A stretch of DNA of 36,021 nucleotides from Thalassospira sp. (lineage in GTDB: Bacteria > Pseudomonadota > Alphaproteobacteria > Rhodospirillales > Thalassospiraceae), in the NCBI RefSeq assembly GCF_002709775.1, contig NZ_PAQR01000050.1, positions 1 through 36,021 of the forward strand. Reading direction: 5' to 3'. Below the pieces are notes generated by a model, which saw nothing but the letters and a program-made list of their open reading frames with translations, made no database searches and was not told where the DNA came from. The position numbers were made by a program, and so were the translations under genes. Shown piece after piece: positions 1 to 8,159 of the stretch (positions within the stretch are counted from its first letter, which is position 1; every line of letters starts with the position of its first letter).

Positions 1-160
1 AGCCCCCGAAACAGCACGCGACCGCCTTTAACGACAATAACTTAACAAAATAGTCTATACTTTTAGCTGCTTATCGCCCGACTGGCTACCGGCAAGTTTA
101 TCGTCCATCACGCCGCCCGACAATCGCGACAAAACAGTCCGTAATTCCCGCCAGATACGC

Positions 161-193
161 GAAAGGCAGGAACCGGAATTGGTCCTGCCTTTC
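161..193. terminator. Hairpin downstream of the chemotaxis receptor gene
   Basis: An inverted repeat pairs GAAAGGCAGG-A-ACC (161-174) with GGTCCTGCCTTTC (181-193), about 13 pairs with one bulged base and a six-base loop. It lies about 50 bases past the stop of the leftward receptor gene, so it can end that transcript. The pyrimidine tail is weak on both strands, so rho-independent activity is uncertain. The rest of 1-245 holds no gene I can support. Confidence 0.5.
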
Positions 194-245
194 ACACATT
201 TTCTTTTGGCGTGCACCAGAACACCCCATGACGCGTAAGGCCGCG

Positions 246-2249
246 TTAGTTGCTCAGGCGTTTGACCTGCGCATCGTCAAGTTTGGTTCCATCGAATTCG
301 ACACTGATACCGTCTTCATTGGCATTACGCACGATGGCACGCACCGGAGCGCTCACACCGGGCAGATCAAGTTCGATTCTGGTGCCCGAAGCAACATTGT
401 CATTGCAGACAAGATGCGCACCCCGTTCCGAGATGTTTTCAAGCCGTGCTTTGGACGTTTTGCCACCAAACCGGATAGTGACCTCCCTGGAAGACGGATG
501 ACGCTTCGATGAACGGCGATCCACATCTGTGGTCGAGGTCCGGACAACTTCGACCAGCACATTGCGAAGATCGCGCACAGCTTGTGCAACCTGCTCGGAA
601 AGGCCTCCGACTTCAGCAGCGAGTTGCCCGGTGCCAGCGGCTTCAGTAGAAACCTCGTTAATCCGCGCAGACACCTCACGCGATGCCTGAGCCGTTTCGT
701 TGACATTGCGCGCGATTTCAGAAGTCGCGGCACTCTGTTCTTCAACAGCAGCCGCAATCGCGGTCGAGACTTCATCCATTTCGTGGATTTTCTCGGCAAT
801 GGTTGCCACCGCGCTGACAGCAGAATCCGTCACCGCCTGAATTTCAGCAATCTGGCGGGTGATTTCATCGGTCGAACGGCTGGTCTGGGTCGCCAGGTTT
901 TTGACTTCCTGCGCCACAACCGCAAAGCCCTTACCGGCGTCACCGGCACGGGCAGCCTCGATGGTTGCGTTAAGAGCAAGCAGGTTGGTCTGTTCAGCAA
1001 TACCGGAAATCAGTTCAACAACTTCACCGATACCGCGAACGCTATCGGCCAATTGCGAAACGGTTGCTTCCGTCGAACGGCTGGCCTCAACCGCATCTTC
1101 GCTGACACGGTTGGCGCGCGAAATTTGACCATTGATTTCCCCGAGCGAGGAATTCAGCTCCTCGCCTGCACCCGCAACAGCTTCAACTGTTGCCAATGCC
1201 TGCTCAGAAGCCGCAGCTACGGTCTGGGAGTTGCCCTGAACGAGATCAGCAGAACTCGACATCCGCTGGGCAGCTTCGGCGAGTTCGCCAGTCTGACCCG
1301 AAATGGTATCAACCACGCGGCGGGTTTCGCTTTCGACGCGTTCCGCCATTTCCCGCAGCGATTGACGACGCTGCTCTTCGGATTCAAGCCGGTCCGCTTC
1401 CTGCTGCTCACGCATTTTCAGGTTATTCAGACCGGTTTCGCGGAACACATGCATGACGCGCACCAGATCGCCGACTTCGTCATTGCGATCAGATTTGGTC
1501 AGTTTGACATCGAATTTGCCATCAGCCAGTTGGCCAAGCCTGTCAACGCTTTCAGCCACCGGTGCTGCAATACGACGATGCATGACCCATGCGATCAAGG
1601 CGCAGATAATGATTGAGGCAATCGTCACAGACGTTGTCAGCATAAAGACCGACTCAACGTTGCTTTCTAGACCACTCAGCTTGTCGACAAGTGAGGTTTC
1701 AATTGATCGGCTAAAGGTATCGGTAAGCTCGACCGCGGCTTCGAGTGCGCCAGCAAGACGAGCCGCCGTCGCATCAAAGTCACCCATGATCTTGTTGCCA
1801 ACCTCAGGGCCGCCATCAATATAGCCCTGCGCCATTCTTTTGCCCGTGGTGTAATAATCCGGGAATGCCGCTTCAATCTGCTTAAGGGCCGCCAGAAGCT
1901 CAGTCTGACCGAGCTTTTCGCTAAGCGCTTTTGCCGTTGCCAGATTTTCGGCGAGACCTTGCGCAGCGGCCTCGGCTTCGTCAAATCCGTCATTAAGACC
2001 GTCAAGCCCACGGGTTGCCGAAATATCGGTTAACCACTGCTGAACCTGAATAACGTTGTAGCGTGCACCCTCGATCGCCTTGATGAGATTTGGGACATCC
2101 GTACTGGCAACGACGCCGATTTTGGCCGCTTCGTGAGTCGCCTGCCGACCGGCTGTATTTACAACACCTATACCAACGGCAACGGCGATCAACATGACGA
2201 CGATGATCGCGTTCGAAAGGGCAATCTGCCCGGCAATCCTCAATTTCAT
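246..2249 (-). CDS. Methyl-accepting chemotaxis protein with C-terminal PilZ domain
   Basis: Inner-membrane chemoreceptor of 667 residues that should signal to CheA/CheW. TM1 is at about residues 9-30, followed by a helical periplasmic sensing region to about 203 containing [15 protein letters not shown], a motif I have seen in related receptors. TM2 is about 204-222, then a HAMP region and a long methyl-accepting coiled coil whose conserved tip reads [18 protein letters not shown]. The last 90 residues (578-667) form a PilZ domain with RSSKR (579-583) and NISERG (605-610), matching the RxxxR and (D/N)xSxxG c-di-GMP-binding motifs. ATG at 2249 is chosen over the adjacent TTG because TAGGA lies 8 bases upstream. 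It is separated from flhB by 208 AT-rich bases and probably has its own promoter, which I could not identify. Ligand unknown. Confidence 0.95.
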   Translation of the reverse strand: MKLRIAGQIALSNAIIVVMLIAVAVGIGVVNTAGRQATHEAAKIGVVASTDVPNLIKAIEGARYNVIQVQQWLTDISATRGLDGLNDGFDEAEAAAQGLAENLATAKALSEKLGQTELLAALKQIEAAFPDYYTTGKRMAQGYIDGGPEVGNKIMGDFDATAARLAGALEAAVELTDTFSRSIETSLVDKLSGLESNVESVFMLTTSVTIASIIICALIAWVMHRRIAAPVAESVDRLGQLADGKFDVKLTKSDRNDEVGDLVRVMHVFRETGLNNLKMREQQEADRLESEEQRRQSLREMAERVESETRRVVDTISGQTGELAEAAQRMSSSADLVQGNSQTVAAASEQALATVEAVAGAGEELNSSLGEINGQISRANRVSEDAVEASRSTEATVSQLADSVRGIGEVVELISGIAEQTNLLALNATIEAARAGDAGKGFAVVAQEVKNLATQTSRSTDEITRQIAEIQAVTDSAVSAVATIAEKIHEMDEVSTAIAAAVEEQSAATSEIARNVNETAQASREVSARINEVSTEAAGTGQLAAEVGGLSEQVAQAVRDLRNVLVEVVRTSTTDVDRRSSKRHPSSREVTIRFGGKTSKARLENISERGAHLVCNDNVASGTRIELDLPGVSAPVRAIVRNANEDGISVEFDGTKLDDAQVKRLSN

Positions 2250-2445
2250 CAAGGTATTCCTACTCGAAAAGCTGCATTACTGAACACTGGACTTAATCTG
2301 ATTCGCCATACGTATAGTGTCGACAACACGTAATGGGAACCATTAATTTTAAAATACTACCAAAGCGGCAGTTGTATATTGATCTAGATCGTTGCAATCA
2401 AAAATTATTAAAAGGTGCTAATGGGACGTTTTGCCGGATTTATTT

Positions 2446-2458
2446 GGCCTGCGAGGCC
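2446..2458 (-). terminator. Weak hairpin just after flhB
   Basis: GGCCT-GCG-AGGCC lies three bases past the flhB stop codon. It is a five-pair GC stem with no T tract on the minus strand, so it may be a 3' stabilising hairpin rather than a true intrinsic terminator. The AT-rich interval 2253-2445 shows nothing else I can name. Confidence 0.3.
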
Positions 2459-2460
2459 GA

Positions 2461-3531
2461 TTATCCCAGCTTTTTGCCGCGCTGGCGGAACACGAACGAG
2501 ATGATCTCTGCAACGGCTTTGTAATGTTCCGGCGGGATTTCCTGATCGATCTCGACGGTTGCAAAAAGCGCACGGGCAACCGGCGGGTTTTCCATGATCG
2601 TGATGTCGTGTTCTTCGGCGACCTCACGAATTTTAAGCGCGACGTTGTCCTGCCCCTTGGCGATGCACATCGGTGCACCCATGGTATCGATGTCATATTG
2701 CAGGGCGACGGCAAAGTGCGTCGGGTTGGTGATGACCACGTCGGCCTTGGGCACGTTTGACATCATGCGCTGCTGGGCGCGTTCCATCCTGATCTGGCGG
2801 ACCTTTGCCTTGATCTCGGGACTACCTTCGGTCTGCTTGTATTCGTCCTTGATCTCCTGCTTGGACATTTTCATTCTCTCGTTGAACTCGTACTTCTGAT
2901 AGGCAAAGTCGAGCCCGGCGATGACCGCCGTCAACGAGATGGTCGCAATCAGCAAGATGATGATCATGTCGTAAAGACGTTCAAGCGTCCGACCGAGCGA
3001 TTGCTGCGGATAAAGCTCGACATCAACCAGTTCAGGCATCACCACAAGCGCCAGAACGACGGCAACAAGGACGATTTTGCTGATATTTTTGGCGAACTCG
3101 ACCAGACTTTTCATCGAAAACAGGTTCTTGAGCCCCTCAAGCGGATTGAGCTTCTCCGGCTTGGGCTCAAGACGCTCGGCAGCAACGACGACACCGTTCT
3201 GAATGATGTGGCCAGCAGCAGCAAAAAACACGAGAAGAACAAACGGAATGCCCAACACCCACAACATGCCCAGAAGGACATCCTGAAACAGGTCTGGGAA
3301 CCCTGCCTGCGACACATCAAATGTGTGAGGATGAGCAAGAAAACCAACGGCAAGATCACGCACACCAGCCGCCATGGTCGGGCCGAGCATGATCATGACA
3401 AGACCACCGCCGAACAGGAGGAAGAAGTTTCCAACCTCTTTGGAAACCGCCACCTGACCTTTTTTTCGCGCGTCCTCAAGCTTTTTACTTGTGGGGTCTT
3501 CTGTCTTTTGGCTGTCGTCTTCTTCTGCCAT
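2461..3531 (-). CDS. flhB: Flagellar export gate protein and substrate-specificity switch FlhB
   Basis: Membrane component of the flagellar type III export gate; its cytoplasmic domain self-cleaves to switch export from rod/hook to filament substrates. The protein has 356 residues: a charged N-terminus (SQKTEDPTSKKLEDARKKG, typical of FlhB), four hydrophobic segments in the first 200 residues, a linker, and a cytoplasmic domain with the autocleavage motif NPTH, its Asn being residue 269. Start: ATG at 3531 (MAEEDDSQKTED) agrees with family N-termini; upstream TTG 3552 and ATG 3543 are open but neither has a ribosome-binding site, so the start is not fully settled. It is the last gene of the flgB-flgC-fliE-fliQ-fliR-flhB operon. 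A second, isolated copy of the cytoplasmic-domain fold is encoded at 6843-7259. Confidence 0.97.
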   Translation of the reverse strand: MAEEDDSQKTEDPTSKKLEDARKKGQVAVSKEVGNFFLLFGGGLVMIMLGPTMAAGVRDLAVGFLAHPHTFDVSQAGFPDLFQDVLLGMLWVLGIPFVLLVFFAAAGHIIQNGVVVAAERLEPKPEKLNPLEGLKNLFSMKSLVEFAKNISKIVLVAVVLALVVMPELVDVELYPQQSLGRTLERLYDMIIILLIATISLTAVIAGLDFAYQKYEFNERMKMSKQEIKDEYKQTEGSPEIKAKVRQIRMERAQQRMMSNVPKADVVITNPTHFAVALQYDIDTMGAPMCIAKGQDNVALKIREVAEEHDITIMENPPVARALFATVEIDQEIPPEHYKAVAEIISFVFRQRGKKLG

Positions 3532-3581
3532 TGGGAAACCCATACTGGGCAATACGGGGCAAAATGCCGCCCGTCACTGCC

Positions 3582-4346
3582 TTACGGATTGAGGAACGCC
3601 TCAAGCCCGTTCTCGAAATATGCAAGATAAACCATCATCATGGATGGCAGGGCCAAGGTCAACAAAAGCAATGCAATCGCGATTTGCACAGGCATCGCGA
3701 CAAAGAATACCGGCAATTGCGGCATCAGCTTATTTAGCAGGCCAAGTGCAACCTGCAAGCAGATTGCCACCACCAGAAACGGCGCCGACATCTGAGCGGC
3801 AATGATAAAACTGTTATTGAGTGCATTGGCGAAAAATTCGCTCATATCGCCAACCGGCAAAACACCGCCGGGCGGGAACAACGTATAGCTTTCAAACACC
3901 GCCTGGATCATCAGATGATCCATCCCGGTCGCAAACAAAAGAACAAGCCCGACCTGCATAAGAAAATTGCCCGTCACCGCACTTTGTGCACCCGACAATG
4001 GATCGGCGGTAAAGGCGTTCGCCATAGAGGACAGATAGGCAATGATTGACCCGGCAGTCTGAATCCCGGCCATCATCACTTGGGCAAACAAGGCAAAGAA
4101 AAGCCCGACAGTAACTTCATAGCCGATCCCGACCAGAAGTGACGCTGCATCGGCAGGTTGCGGCGGAAAAAGTGGCCCGGCCAGTGGCGAGATCACAACC
4201 GCCACCCAAAAGGCAAAGAAAAGCCGCGCGCGCGCCGGCACTGCACGGGACCCGATACCGGGCATAAAGGCAAAGGCCGCCCCCACCCTGGCGAAAGTCA
4301 TCAGGACGACGTAAACATTCAGCGTAAGAAGTTCTTGAAGATCCAT
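3582..4346 (-). CDS. fliR: Flagellar export gate protein FliR
   Basis: Integral membrane subunit of the FliP5-FliQ4-FliR1 export channel. The 254 residues are almost wholly hydrophobic, with the FliR signatures FARVGAAFAFMPGIGSRAVPARARL near the N-terminus, an SxxNAFTADPLSG-type segment in the middle and a C-terminal VALGLLNKLMPQLPVFFVAMP block, as in the FliR/SpaR family. Length matches the family (about 250-265). It sits between fliQ and flhB, the common order in Proteobacteria, and is co-oriented with both. Confidence 0.97.
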   Translation of the reverse strand: MDLQELLTLNVYVVLMTFARVGAAFAFMPGIGSRAVPARARLFFAFWVAVVISPLAGPLFPPQPADAASLLVGIGYEVTVGLFFALFAQVMMAGIQTAGSIIAYLSSMANAFTADPLSGAQSAVTGNFLMQVGLVLLFATGMDHLMIQAVFESYTLFPPGGVLPVGDMSEFFANALNNSFIIAAQMSAPFLVVAICLQVALGLLNKLMPQLPVFFVAMPVQIAIALLLLTLALPSMMMVYLAYFENGLEAFLNP

Positions 4347-4411
4347 GTCGTCTTCGACTGCCTTACATATTCACGCGGGCAAATTCACGCTGGCGTGCGC
4401 CGGGGTTAACG

Positions 4412-4681
4412 CTAATTGGGCAACCCGATAAAGTGGTCGACCATCCGGCCCATAAATTCGATCAGTTCTGTCATCATCCATGGCAGCAAGACCAGAAGGG
4501 CCGTAAAGATCACCAGAATCTTGGGCACGAAGGTCAGGGTCATTTCCTGAATCTGTGTCAGGGCCTGAATCAGAGCAATGATCAGACCGACCCCAAGCGC
4601 AATCAGCATGAGCGGCGTGGTGACTTTCAGCAGTGTCCACACCGCGTCATAGGCCACGTCCATGATTTCAGCTTGATCCAT
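4412..4681 (-). CDS. fliQ: Flagellar export gate protein FliQ
   Basis: Small two-helix membrane subunit of the export channel, 89 residues, the standard family length. Hydrophobic spans are at about 17-40 and 52-72, with the FliQ-typical LIIALIQALTQIQEMTLTFVPK between them. AGGA lies a short distance upstream of the ATG at 4681. It is followed by fliR after about 65 bases and preceded by a 183-base gap to fliE in which I see no gene. Confidence 0.97.
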   Translation of the reverse strand: MDQAEIMDVAYDAVWTLLKVTTPLMLIALGVGLIIALIQALTQIQEMTLTFVPKILVIFTALLVLLPWMMTELIEFMGRMVDHFIGLPN

Positions 4682-4864
4682 CGGGTCTTCCTGTTTCGCC
4701 GTCTTGTCATGCGGGCCGCATCGGGCCTTTATCCTTCATACAGGATTTATCACGGGGTTTGCCATGATTTCCTGACTTATCAAACGCTTCCTTGTGCATT
4801 TCCCGGAAACACAAAAACCGCACGAAGGATCGCGCGGCTTTCAAAAAATGTCTGCAAATATCGA

Positions 4865-5188
4865 TCAGACCGGCATGTTGAGAATGCTCTGATAAGCTTC
4901 CACTGCCTTGTCACGGACCGACACCACGGTACGCAGGGTTACTTCGGCGGCAGAAACCGCCGTTACAACTTCATGCAACTCGGCATCACCGGTAATGGCC
5001 TTCTGGGTCATCTGTTCACTGACCGCCATGGTATCACGGGCATCATGTGCCGCCCCCTTGACCATGTCGGCAAAACTTTCCCCCGGGTTCACGGACTGGC
5101 CCGTACCGGTTACGGTTTCCGTAACGGTGTTGGTCTTGCCTGCGGCCGCATTGCGGTAGGCAGAAATGGCATCGTTGAATCCGACCAT
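4865..5188 (-). CDS. fliE: Hook-basal body complex protein FliE
   Basis: Junction protein joining the MS ring and export gate to the proximal rod; 107 residues. The family features are the C-terminal helix EVTLRTVVSVRDKAVEAYQSILNMPV, with the RDK..AY.. pattern that ends most FliE proteins, and the preceding ELHEVVTAVSAAE helix. ATG at 5188 (MVGFNDA) is chosen; a TTG at 5197 is in frame but is an unusual start with no better ribosome-binding site. It directly follows flgC in the operon. Confidence 0.95.
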   Translation of the reverse strand: MVGFNDAISAYRNAAAGKTNTVTETVTGTGQSVNPGESFADMVKGAAHDARDTMAVSEQMTQKAITGDAELHEVVTAVSAAEVTLRTVVSVRDKAVEAYQSILNMPV

Positions 5189-5233
5189 GGGTCTCAATCC
5201 TTAAACGTGTTCTTGCCCGGGTATATCGTCTGC

Positions 5234-5641
5234 TTACTGCAGGATATCAAGGGTCTTGAGCAACATGCTGCGCGATGACTGGATCACATTGAGGTTGGCC
5301 TCATAGGAGCGCTGTGCTTCGCGCATATCCATCATCTCAACCAGCGTCTCGACGTTCGGGGTCTGAACGTAACCCTGATCGTTTGCCGCCGGATGGCTTG
5401 GTTCGTATTTCATACCAAAATCGGAGCGGTCCGGCATCACCTTATTGACCTTGACCATCTCGGCACCGATTTCGCGGTCCATGACGTTCTTGAAGGTCAG
5501 AAGCTTGCGGCGATACGGATCCTGGCCTGGTGCTGTCGGCAGGCTGTCTGCGTTGGCAACGTTTTCTGCCGCGATCCGAAGACGCGTACCCTGTGCGCGC
5601 ATGCCAGCAGCAGAGATTTTGAAAGCCTTGTAAAGTTCCAT
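5234..5641 (-). CDS. flgC: Proximal rod protein FlgC
   Basis: Structural subunit of the flagellar rod, exported by the type III apparatus. The 135 residues carry the N-terminal flagellar basal-body rod motif (KISAAGMRAQGTRLRIAAENVANADS, with the ANxxTxGY-like ENVANADS) and the C-terminal helix MVEMMDMREAQRSYEANLNV, ending DILQ. Both ends form the D0 coiled coil of rod and hook proteins. It lies between flgB (22-base gap) and fliE. Confidence 0.97.
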   Translation of the reverse strand: MELYKAFKISAAGMRAQGTRLRIAAENVANADSLPTAPGQDPYRRKLLTFKNVMDREIGAEMVKVNKVMPDRSDFGMKYEPSHPAANDQGYVQTPNVETLVEMMDMREAQRSYEANLNVIQSSRSMLLKTLDILQ

Positions 5642-5664
5642 GGTTCTTACTCTCTACTTACCGG

Positions 5665-6063
5665 TTAGCGGCCGAGGGCCGAAATGAACATTGTTTTCTG
5701 TTTGGCATACAGACGGGTCATGGTCTGATAATCGACCTGGTTTTCGTTCATCTTGACCATCTGTTCTTCAAGGATGACGGCGTTTTTGCCCGGCGCGACT
5801 TCATAGTTCTTGCGCACTTCCTCGTCCTTGAAGTTCTGCGGTTTGTTAAGACCCTGACTATGGCCCGGCGTCGTCGCCTGCATCGCAAGGATGAACTGGC
5901 GGTCGCGGCCGATATTCTTCGGGTCGAATTCCTTGAGATCATTGGCGCGGTAGTTTGGCGTATCGGAGTTGGCGATATTCTGCGCGATGACTTCCTGACG
6001 CTGTGTCAGCCAGTCCATCTTTTCCTTGAGGTTGGCGAACATGCCAAGTTTGCCGATATCCAT
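5665..6063 (-). CDS. flgB: Proximal rod protein FlgB
   Basis: Proximal rod subunit of 132 residues. The N-terminal rod motif is visible as EVIAQNIANSDTPNYRA, and the C-terminal helix contains MVKMNENQVDYQTMTRLYAKQ. The frame stays open to 6216, but ATG at 6063 is the start: it has AAGGAG about six bases upstream, the product then begins where other FlgB proteins do, and the sigma-54 type promoter at 6195-6212 predicts transcription from about 6185, inside the longer frame. First gene of the leftward rod/export operon. Confidence 0.95.
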   Translation of the reverse strand: MDIGKLGMFANLKEKMDWLTQRQEVIAQNIANSDTPNYRANDLKEFDPKNIGRDRQFILAMQATTPGHSQGLNKPQNFKDEEVRKNYEVAPGKNAVILEEQMVKMNENQVDYQTMTRLYAKQKTMFISALGR

Positions 6064-6194
6064 TTCCTGCTCCTTGTCTGCGCATTGACGAGTATTGGGT
6101 GCGCGGGTAAAGCCGAAGTTAACGTTGCGCCCTGATCGGGGCCGGAATTTCCGAAGGGCCGTTTTTGCCGCCCCGTTCATTCCTGCCAACACAA

Positions 6195-6212
6195 ATGCAC
6201 GTAGCGTGCCAA
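6195..6212 (-). promoter_or_regulatory. Sigma-54 type promoter of the flgB-flhB operon
   Basis: On the minus strand TTGGCACGCTACGTGCAT has GG at 6210-6209 and GC at 6198-6197, exactly ten bases apart, and the full TTGGCACG -24 block; the -12 block is GTGC rather than TTGC. The predicted transcript start is near 6185, leaving about 120 bases of leader before flgB. Confidence 0.8.
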
Positions 6213-6345
6213 ACATAAAAACAGCGTTGAAATCGCCCGTAATTCGTTCTAATCACTGCGGGCACTAGACCCCGCCTATGAAACCGGGCATATTGGGCGC
6301 GTCTGATGAATAATTGTCATCAATCTATCAAAACCGGGAACTTGC

Positions 6346-6612
6346 ATGCTCTATCTCACACGAAAAGTCGGCGACTCCGTTGTCATTGATGACAATATTG
6401 AAGTCACTGTCGTTGAGGTGCGCGGCAAGACCGTGAAGCTTGGCTTCACCTTCCCCGAGGATGTGCAGGTCCTGCGTCGCGAACTTTATGACCGCATTCA
6501 GGAAGAAAACCGTTCGGCCGCCGTCAGCGAAGACCTTATTCGCCATCTTGGTACCGTCGGATCATCCGATAAGGCCGCATCCGAGAAAAAGAGCGATTCC
6601 AACGAAGACTAG
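6346..6612 (+). CDS. csrA: Carbon storage regulator CsrA (RsmA), RNA-binding
   Basis: Homodimeric RNA-binding protein that blocks or stabilises mRNAs at GGA motifs. Residues 1-60 are classical CsrA: MLYLTRKVGDSVVIDDNIEV, then VEVRGKTVKLGF and the family-typical VLRRELYDRIQEEN. At 88 residues it is longer than the usual 60-70, with a polar tail of about 25 residues (ending in Lys, Ser, Asp and Glu) that has no obvious fold. Start ATG 6346 follows GGGAA. It is divergent from flgB. fliW, the known protein antagonist of CsrA in other bacteria, is also in this window (33385), immediately before flagellin, which suggests a flagellin-control role here. Confidence 0.95.
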   Translation: MLYLTRKVGDSVVIDDNIEVTVVEVRGKTVKLGFTFPEDVQVLRRELYDRIQEENRSAAVSEDLIRHLGTVGSSDKAASEKKSDSNED

Positions 6613-6741
6613 GCATCCCGGCCTGCTTCGCACCCTCGTCCTTTCGACCATCCCCTGTCTTTTCCATGCCAACCCTGCCGGACATCCGTGACTGTCTGCG
6701 GGGATTTTGCTGATCTCAACGCATTGGTGAAATGGCGGTGT

Positions 6742-6763
6742 GGTCGACAACGATTTGTTGACC
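6742..6763. promoter_or_regulatory. Dyad between csrA and the FlhB-like gene
   Basis: GGTCGACAA (6742-6750) and TTGTTGACC (6755-6763) form an inverted repeat with one mismatched pair and a four-base spacer, about 80 bases before the next start codon. A third partial copy, TGGTCGAC, follows near 6776. It could be an operator for the following operon or a hairpin in its leader; nothing in the sequence decides between these. The rest of 6613-6842 shows no gene. Confidence 0.35.
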
Positions 6764-6842
6764 ATCTTGGGTCTATGGTCGACGCTATTGAGGTCAGATA
6801 CCATGGACAGACAAGGCAAACCGTCCTGAATTGAAGGACCGA

Positions 6843-7259
6843 ATGAACGGGAAAAAGCCCACCTATGACATTACCGACAGCCCGGCAAGCAAGACGGAAA
6901 ATCTTGCCGCACCGGGCGCGCATGACCAAAAGGCCGTCGCGCTTCGGTATCGGCATGGGCGGGACAATGCCCCAACACTAAGTGCGAAGGGCGAAGGCAG
7001 CGTCGCGGAACAGATATTGCAGGTCGCCTTTGCCAACGGCATCAAGGTCCGCAAAGACAGCGACCTCGCCGAAATTCTGATGGCGGTTGATGTGGAAAGC
7101 GAGATCCCGCTGGAAGCCTTTGCCGCCGTCGCCGAGATTTTGAACTATATATACCGGATCAATCGCATTTATGGCGGTCCGTCGCGCAGCCAGTCCGATC
7201 CCGAAGATCAGGTCATGGCCACACCACAAGATGACGTAAACGGGGAAGGCCTATCATGA
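6843..7259 (+). CDS. Stand-alone FlhB cytoplasmic-domain-like protein (FlhX/YscU-C type)
   Basis: Protein of 138 residues whose residues 28-112 resemble the C-terminal half of FlhB: KAVALRYRHGRDNAP, SVAEQILQVAFANGIKVRKDSDLAEIL and EIPLEAFAAVAEILNYIYRI line up with the FlhB of this window (HFAVALQYDIDTMGAP, and EIPPEHYKAVAEIISFVFRQ). The NPTH cleavage site is replaced by AHDQ and there are no membrane segments, so it cannot act as the gate itself. Similar FlhB-C fragments in other bacteria (FlhX types) can partly replace the cleaved domain; a role in export switching is inferred here. ATG 6843 has AAGGA upstream; an in-frame TTG at 6831 is less likely. It overlaps the next gene by ATGA. Confidence 0.85.
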   Translation: MNGKKPTYDITDSPASKTENLAAPGAHDQKAVALRYRHGRDNAPTLSAKGEGSVAEQILQVAFANGIKVRKDSDLAEILMAVDVESEIPLEAFAAVAEILNYIYRINRIYGGPSRSQSDPEDQVMATPQDDVNGEGLS

Positions 7260-7591
7260 GCCCAGAACAGTACAAGCCCGATCAGTTCAAGAACGACCTG
7301 AAACGCGTCCTGTCCCTGATCCGCACCGGACAGCGATATCTGGAAGACGGCAAGGTGGTCGAACTGTCCGCCCTTGAAAGCCGTATTGCCGATCTGTGCG
7401 AACAGGCCCGCACCCTTGCCCCGGAACAGCGCAAGGAAGTCGCCCCGCTGCTGGCATCCCTGACCGAAGAACTCGGCCAGTTCGAAAGCCAGATGCAGCA
7501 GGAATATAGCGATATCCAGCGTCAGCTTCGCGGCATCAGCAACACCGCACAGGCAACAAATGCCTATGCTCAGGCCGCCCGCACCAAATAG
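7256..7591 (+). CDS. Small helical protein of unknown function, possible export chaperone
   Basis: I do not recognise a named family. The 111 residues are almost entirely helical and polar (FKNDLKRVLSLIRTGQRYLEDGKVVELSALESRIADLCEQAR, then LASLTEELGQFESQMQQEYSDIQRQLRGI), without signal peptide or membrane segment. Size and composition resemble FlgN/FliT-type flagellar chaperones, but that is only a resemblance. Translation is coupled by ATGA overlap to the FlhB-like gene before it, which argues that the two work together. The 181 bases to fliO contain no gene; fliO is likely in a separate or loosely linked unit. Confidence 0.75.
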   Translation: MSPEQYKPDQFKNDLKRVLSLIRTGQRYLEDGKVVELSALESRIADLCEQARTLAPEQRKEVAPLLASLTEELGQFESQMQQEYSDIQRQLRGISNTAQATNAYAQAARTK

Positions 7592-7772
7592 GAAATTCAT
7601 CCAAGACACTAAATTGAAACGGCCTATGAGGACTCCTAAGGGGATGGGTCATCGGGATGCTGCCTTGCCTGACCTTCCCGGGCACGGTAAACAGAAATAC
7701 CAAGACAGGTGATCATTGCGGTGATCAACCTGCTATCAAGCGACACGGGTTGTAGACGGGGAAAACTGCCTG

Positions 7773-8159
7773 ATGGAACTAAGCGCCTATTTCCGGTTTG
7801 TTGCCGCCCTGCTTTTTGTGCTGGGGATCATTGGCGTCTTTGCCCTTCTTGCACGGCGGTTTGTGCCCGGTGCGCGCAACATCAACCGGCGCGGCACCAA
7901 ACGACGCCTGTCCGTCGTTGAAGTCGTCCCGGTCGATACCAAGCGCCGTCTGGTTTTGCTCAAGCGTGATGACACCGAACATCTTGTGATGTTGGGCCCG
8001 AATGGTGACACCGTGGTCGAACGCAATATCGGCACCCATTTCAGCGAAATCCTTGGTGATCAGAACCGATCAGACGAAACCCTGTCGCCTGAGAGTACCG
8101 AGATTGCCATCGACGCCACCAAAGACGTCGCCCCGACTGACAGGAATGCGCCTGCATGA
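7773..8159 (+). CDS. fliO: Flagellar biosynthesis protein FliO
   Basis: Bitopic membrane protein that helps assemble the FliP ring of the export gate. The 128 residues have one N-terminal membrane segment (about 7-28) then a basic cytoplasmic domain with the FliO pattern RRLSVVEVVPVDTKRRLVLLKRDDTEHLVMLGPNGDTVVERNI. The acidic tail is variable. ATG at 7773 is preceded by GGGG/GAAA-rich sequence but no strong Shine-Dalgarno. It overlaps fliP by ATGA, the standard fliO-fliP pairing. Confidence 0.93.
   Translation: MELSAYFRFVAALLFVLGIIGVFALLARRFVPGARNINRRGTKRRLSVVEVVPVDTKRRLVLLKRDDTEHLVMLGPNGDTVVERNIGTHFSEILGDQNRSDETLSPESTEIAIDATKDVAPTDRNAPA

Noticed and set aside
6064..6216. N-terminal extension of FlgB from 6216
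   Set aside because: It has no family similarity, and the sigma-54 type promoter would start transcription inside it.
7655..7675. Possible sigma-54 site before fliO (GG-N10-GC near CGGGATGCTGCCTTGCC)
   Set aside because: Spacing and -12 block fit, but the -24 block lacks the CAC of TGGCAC; too weak to list.
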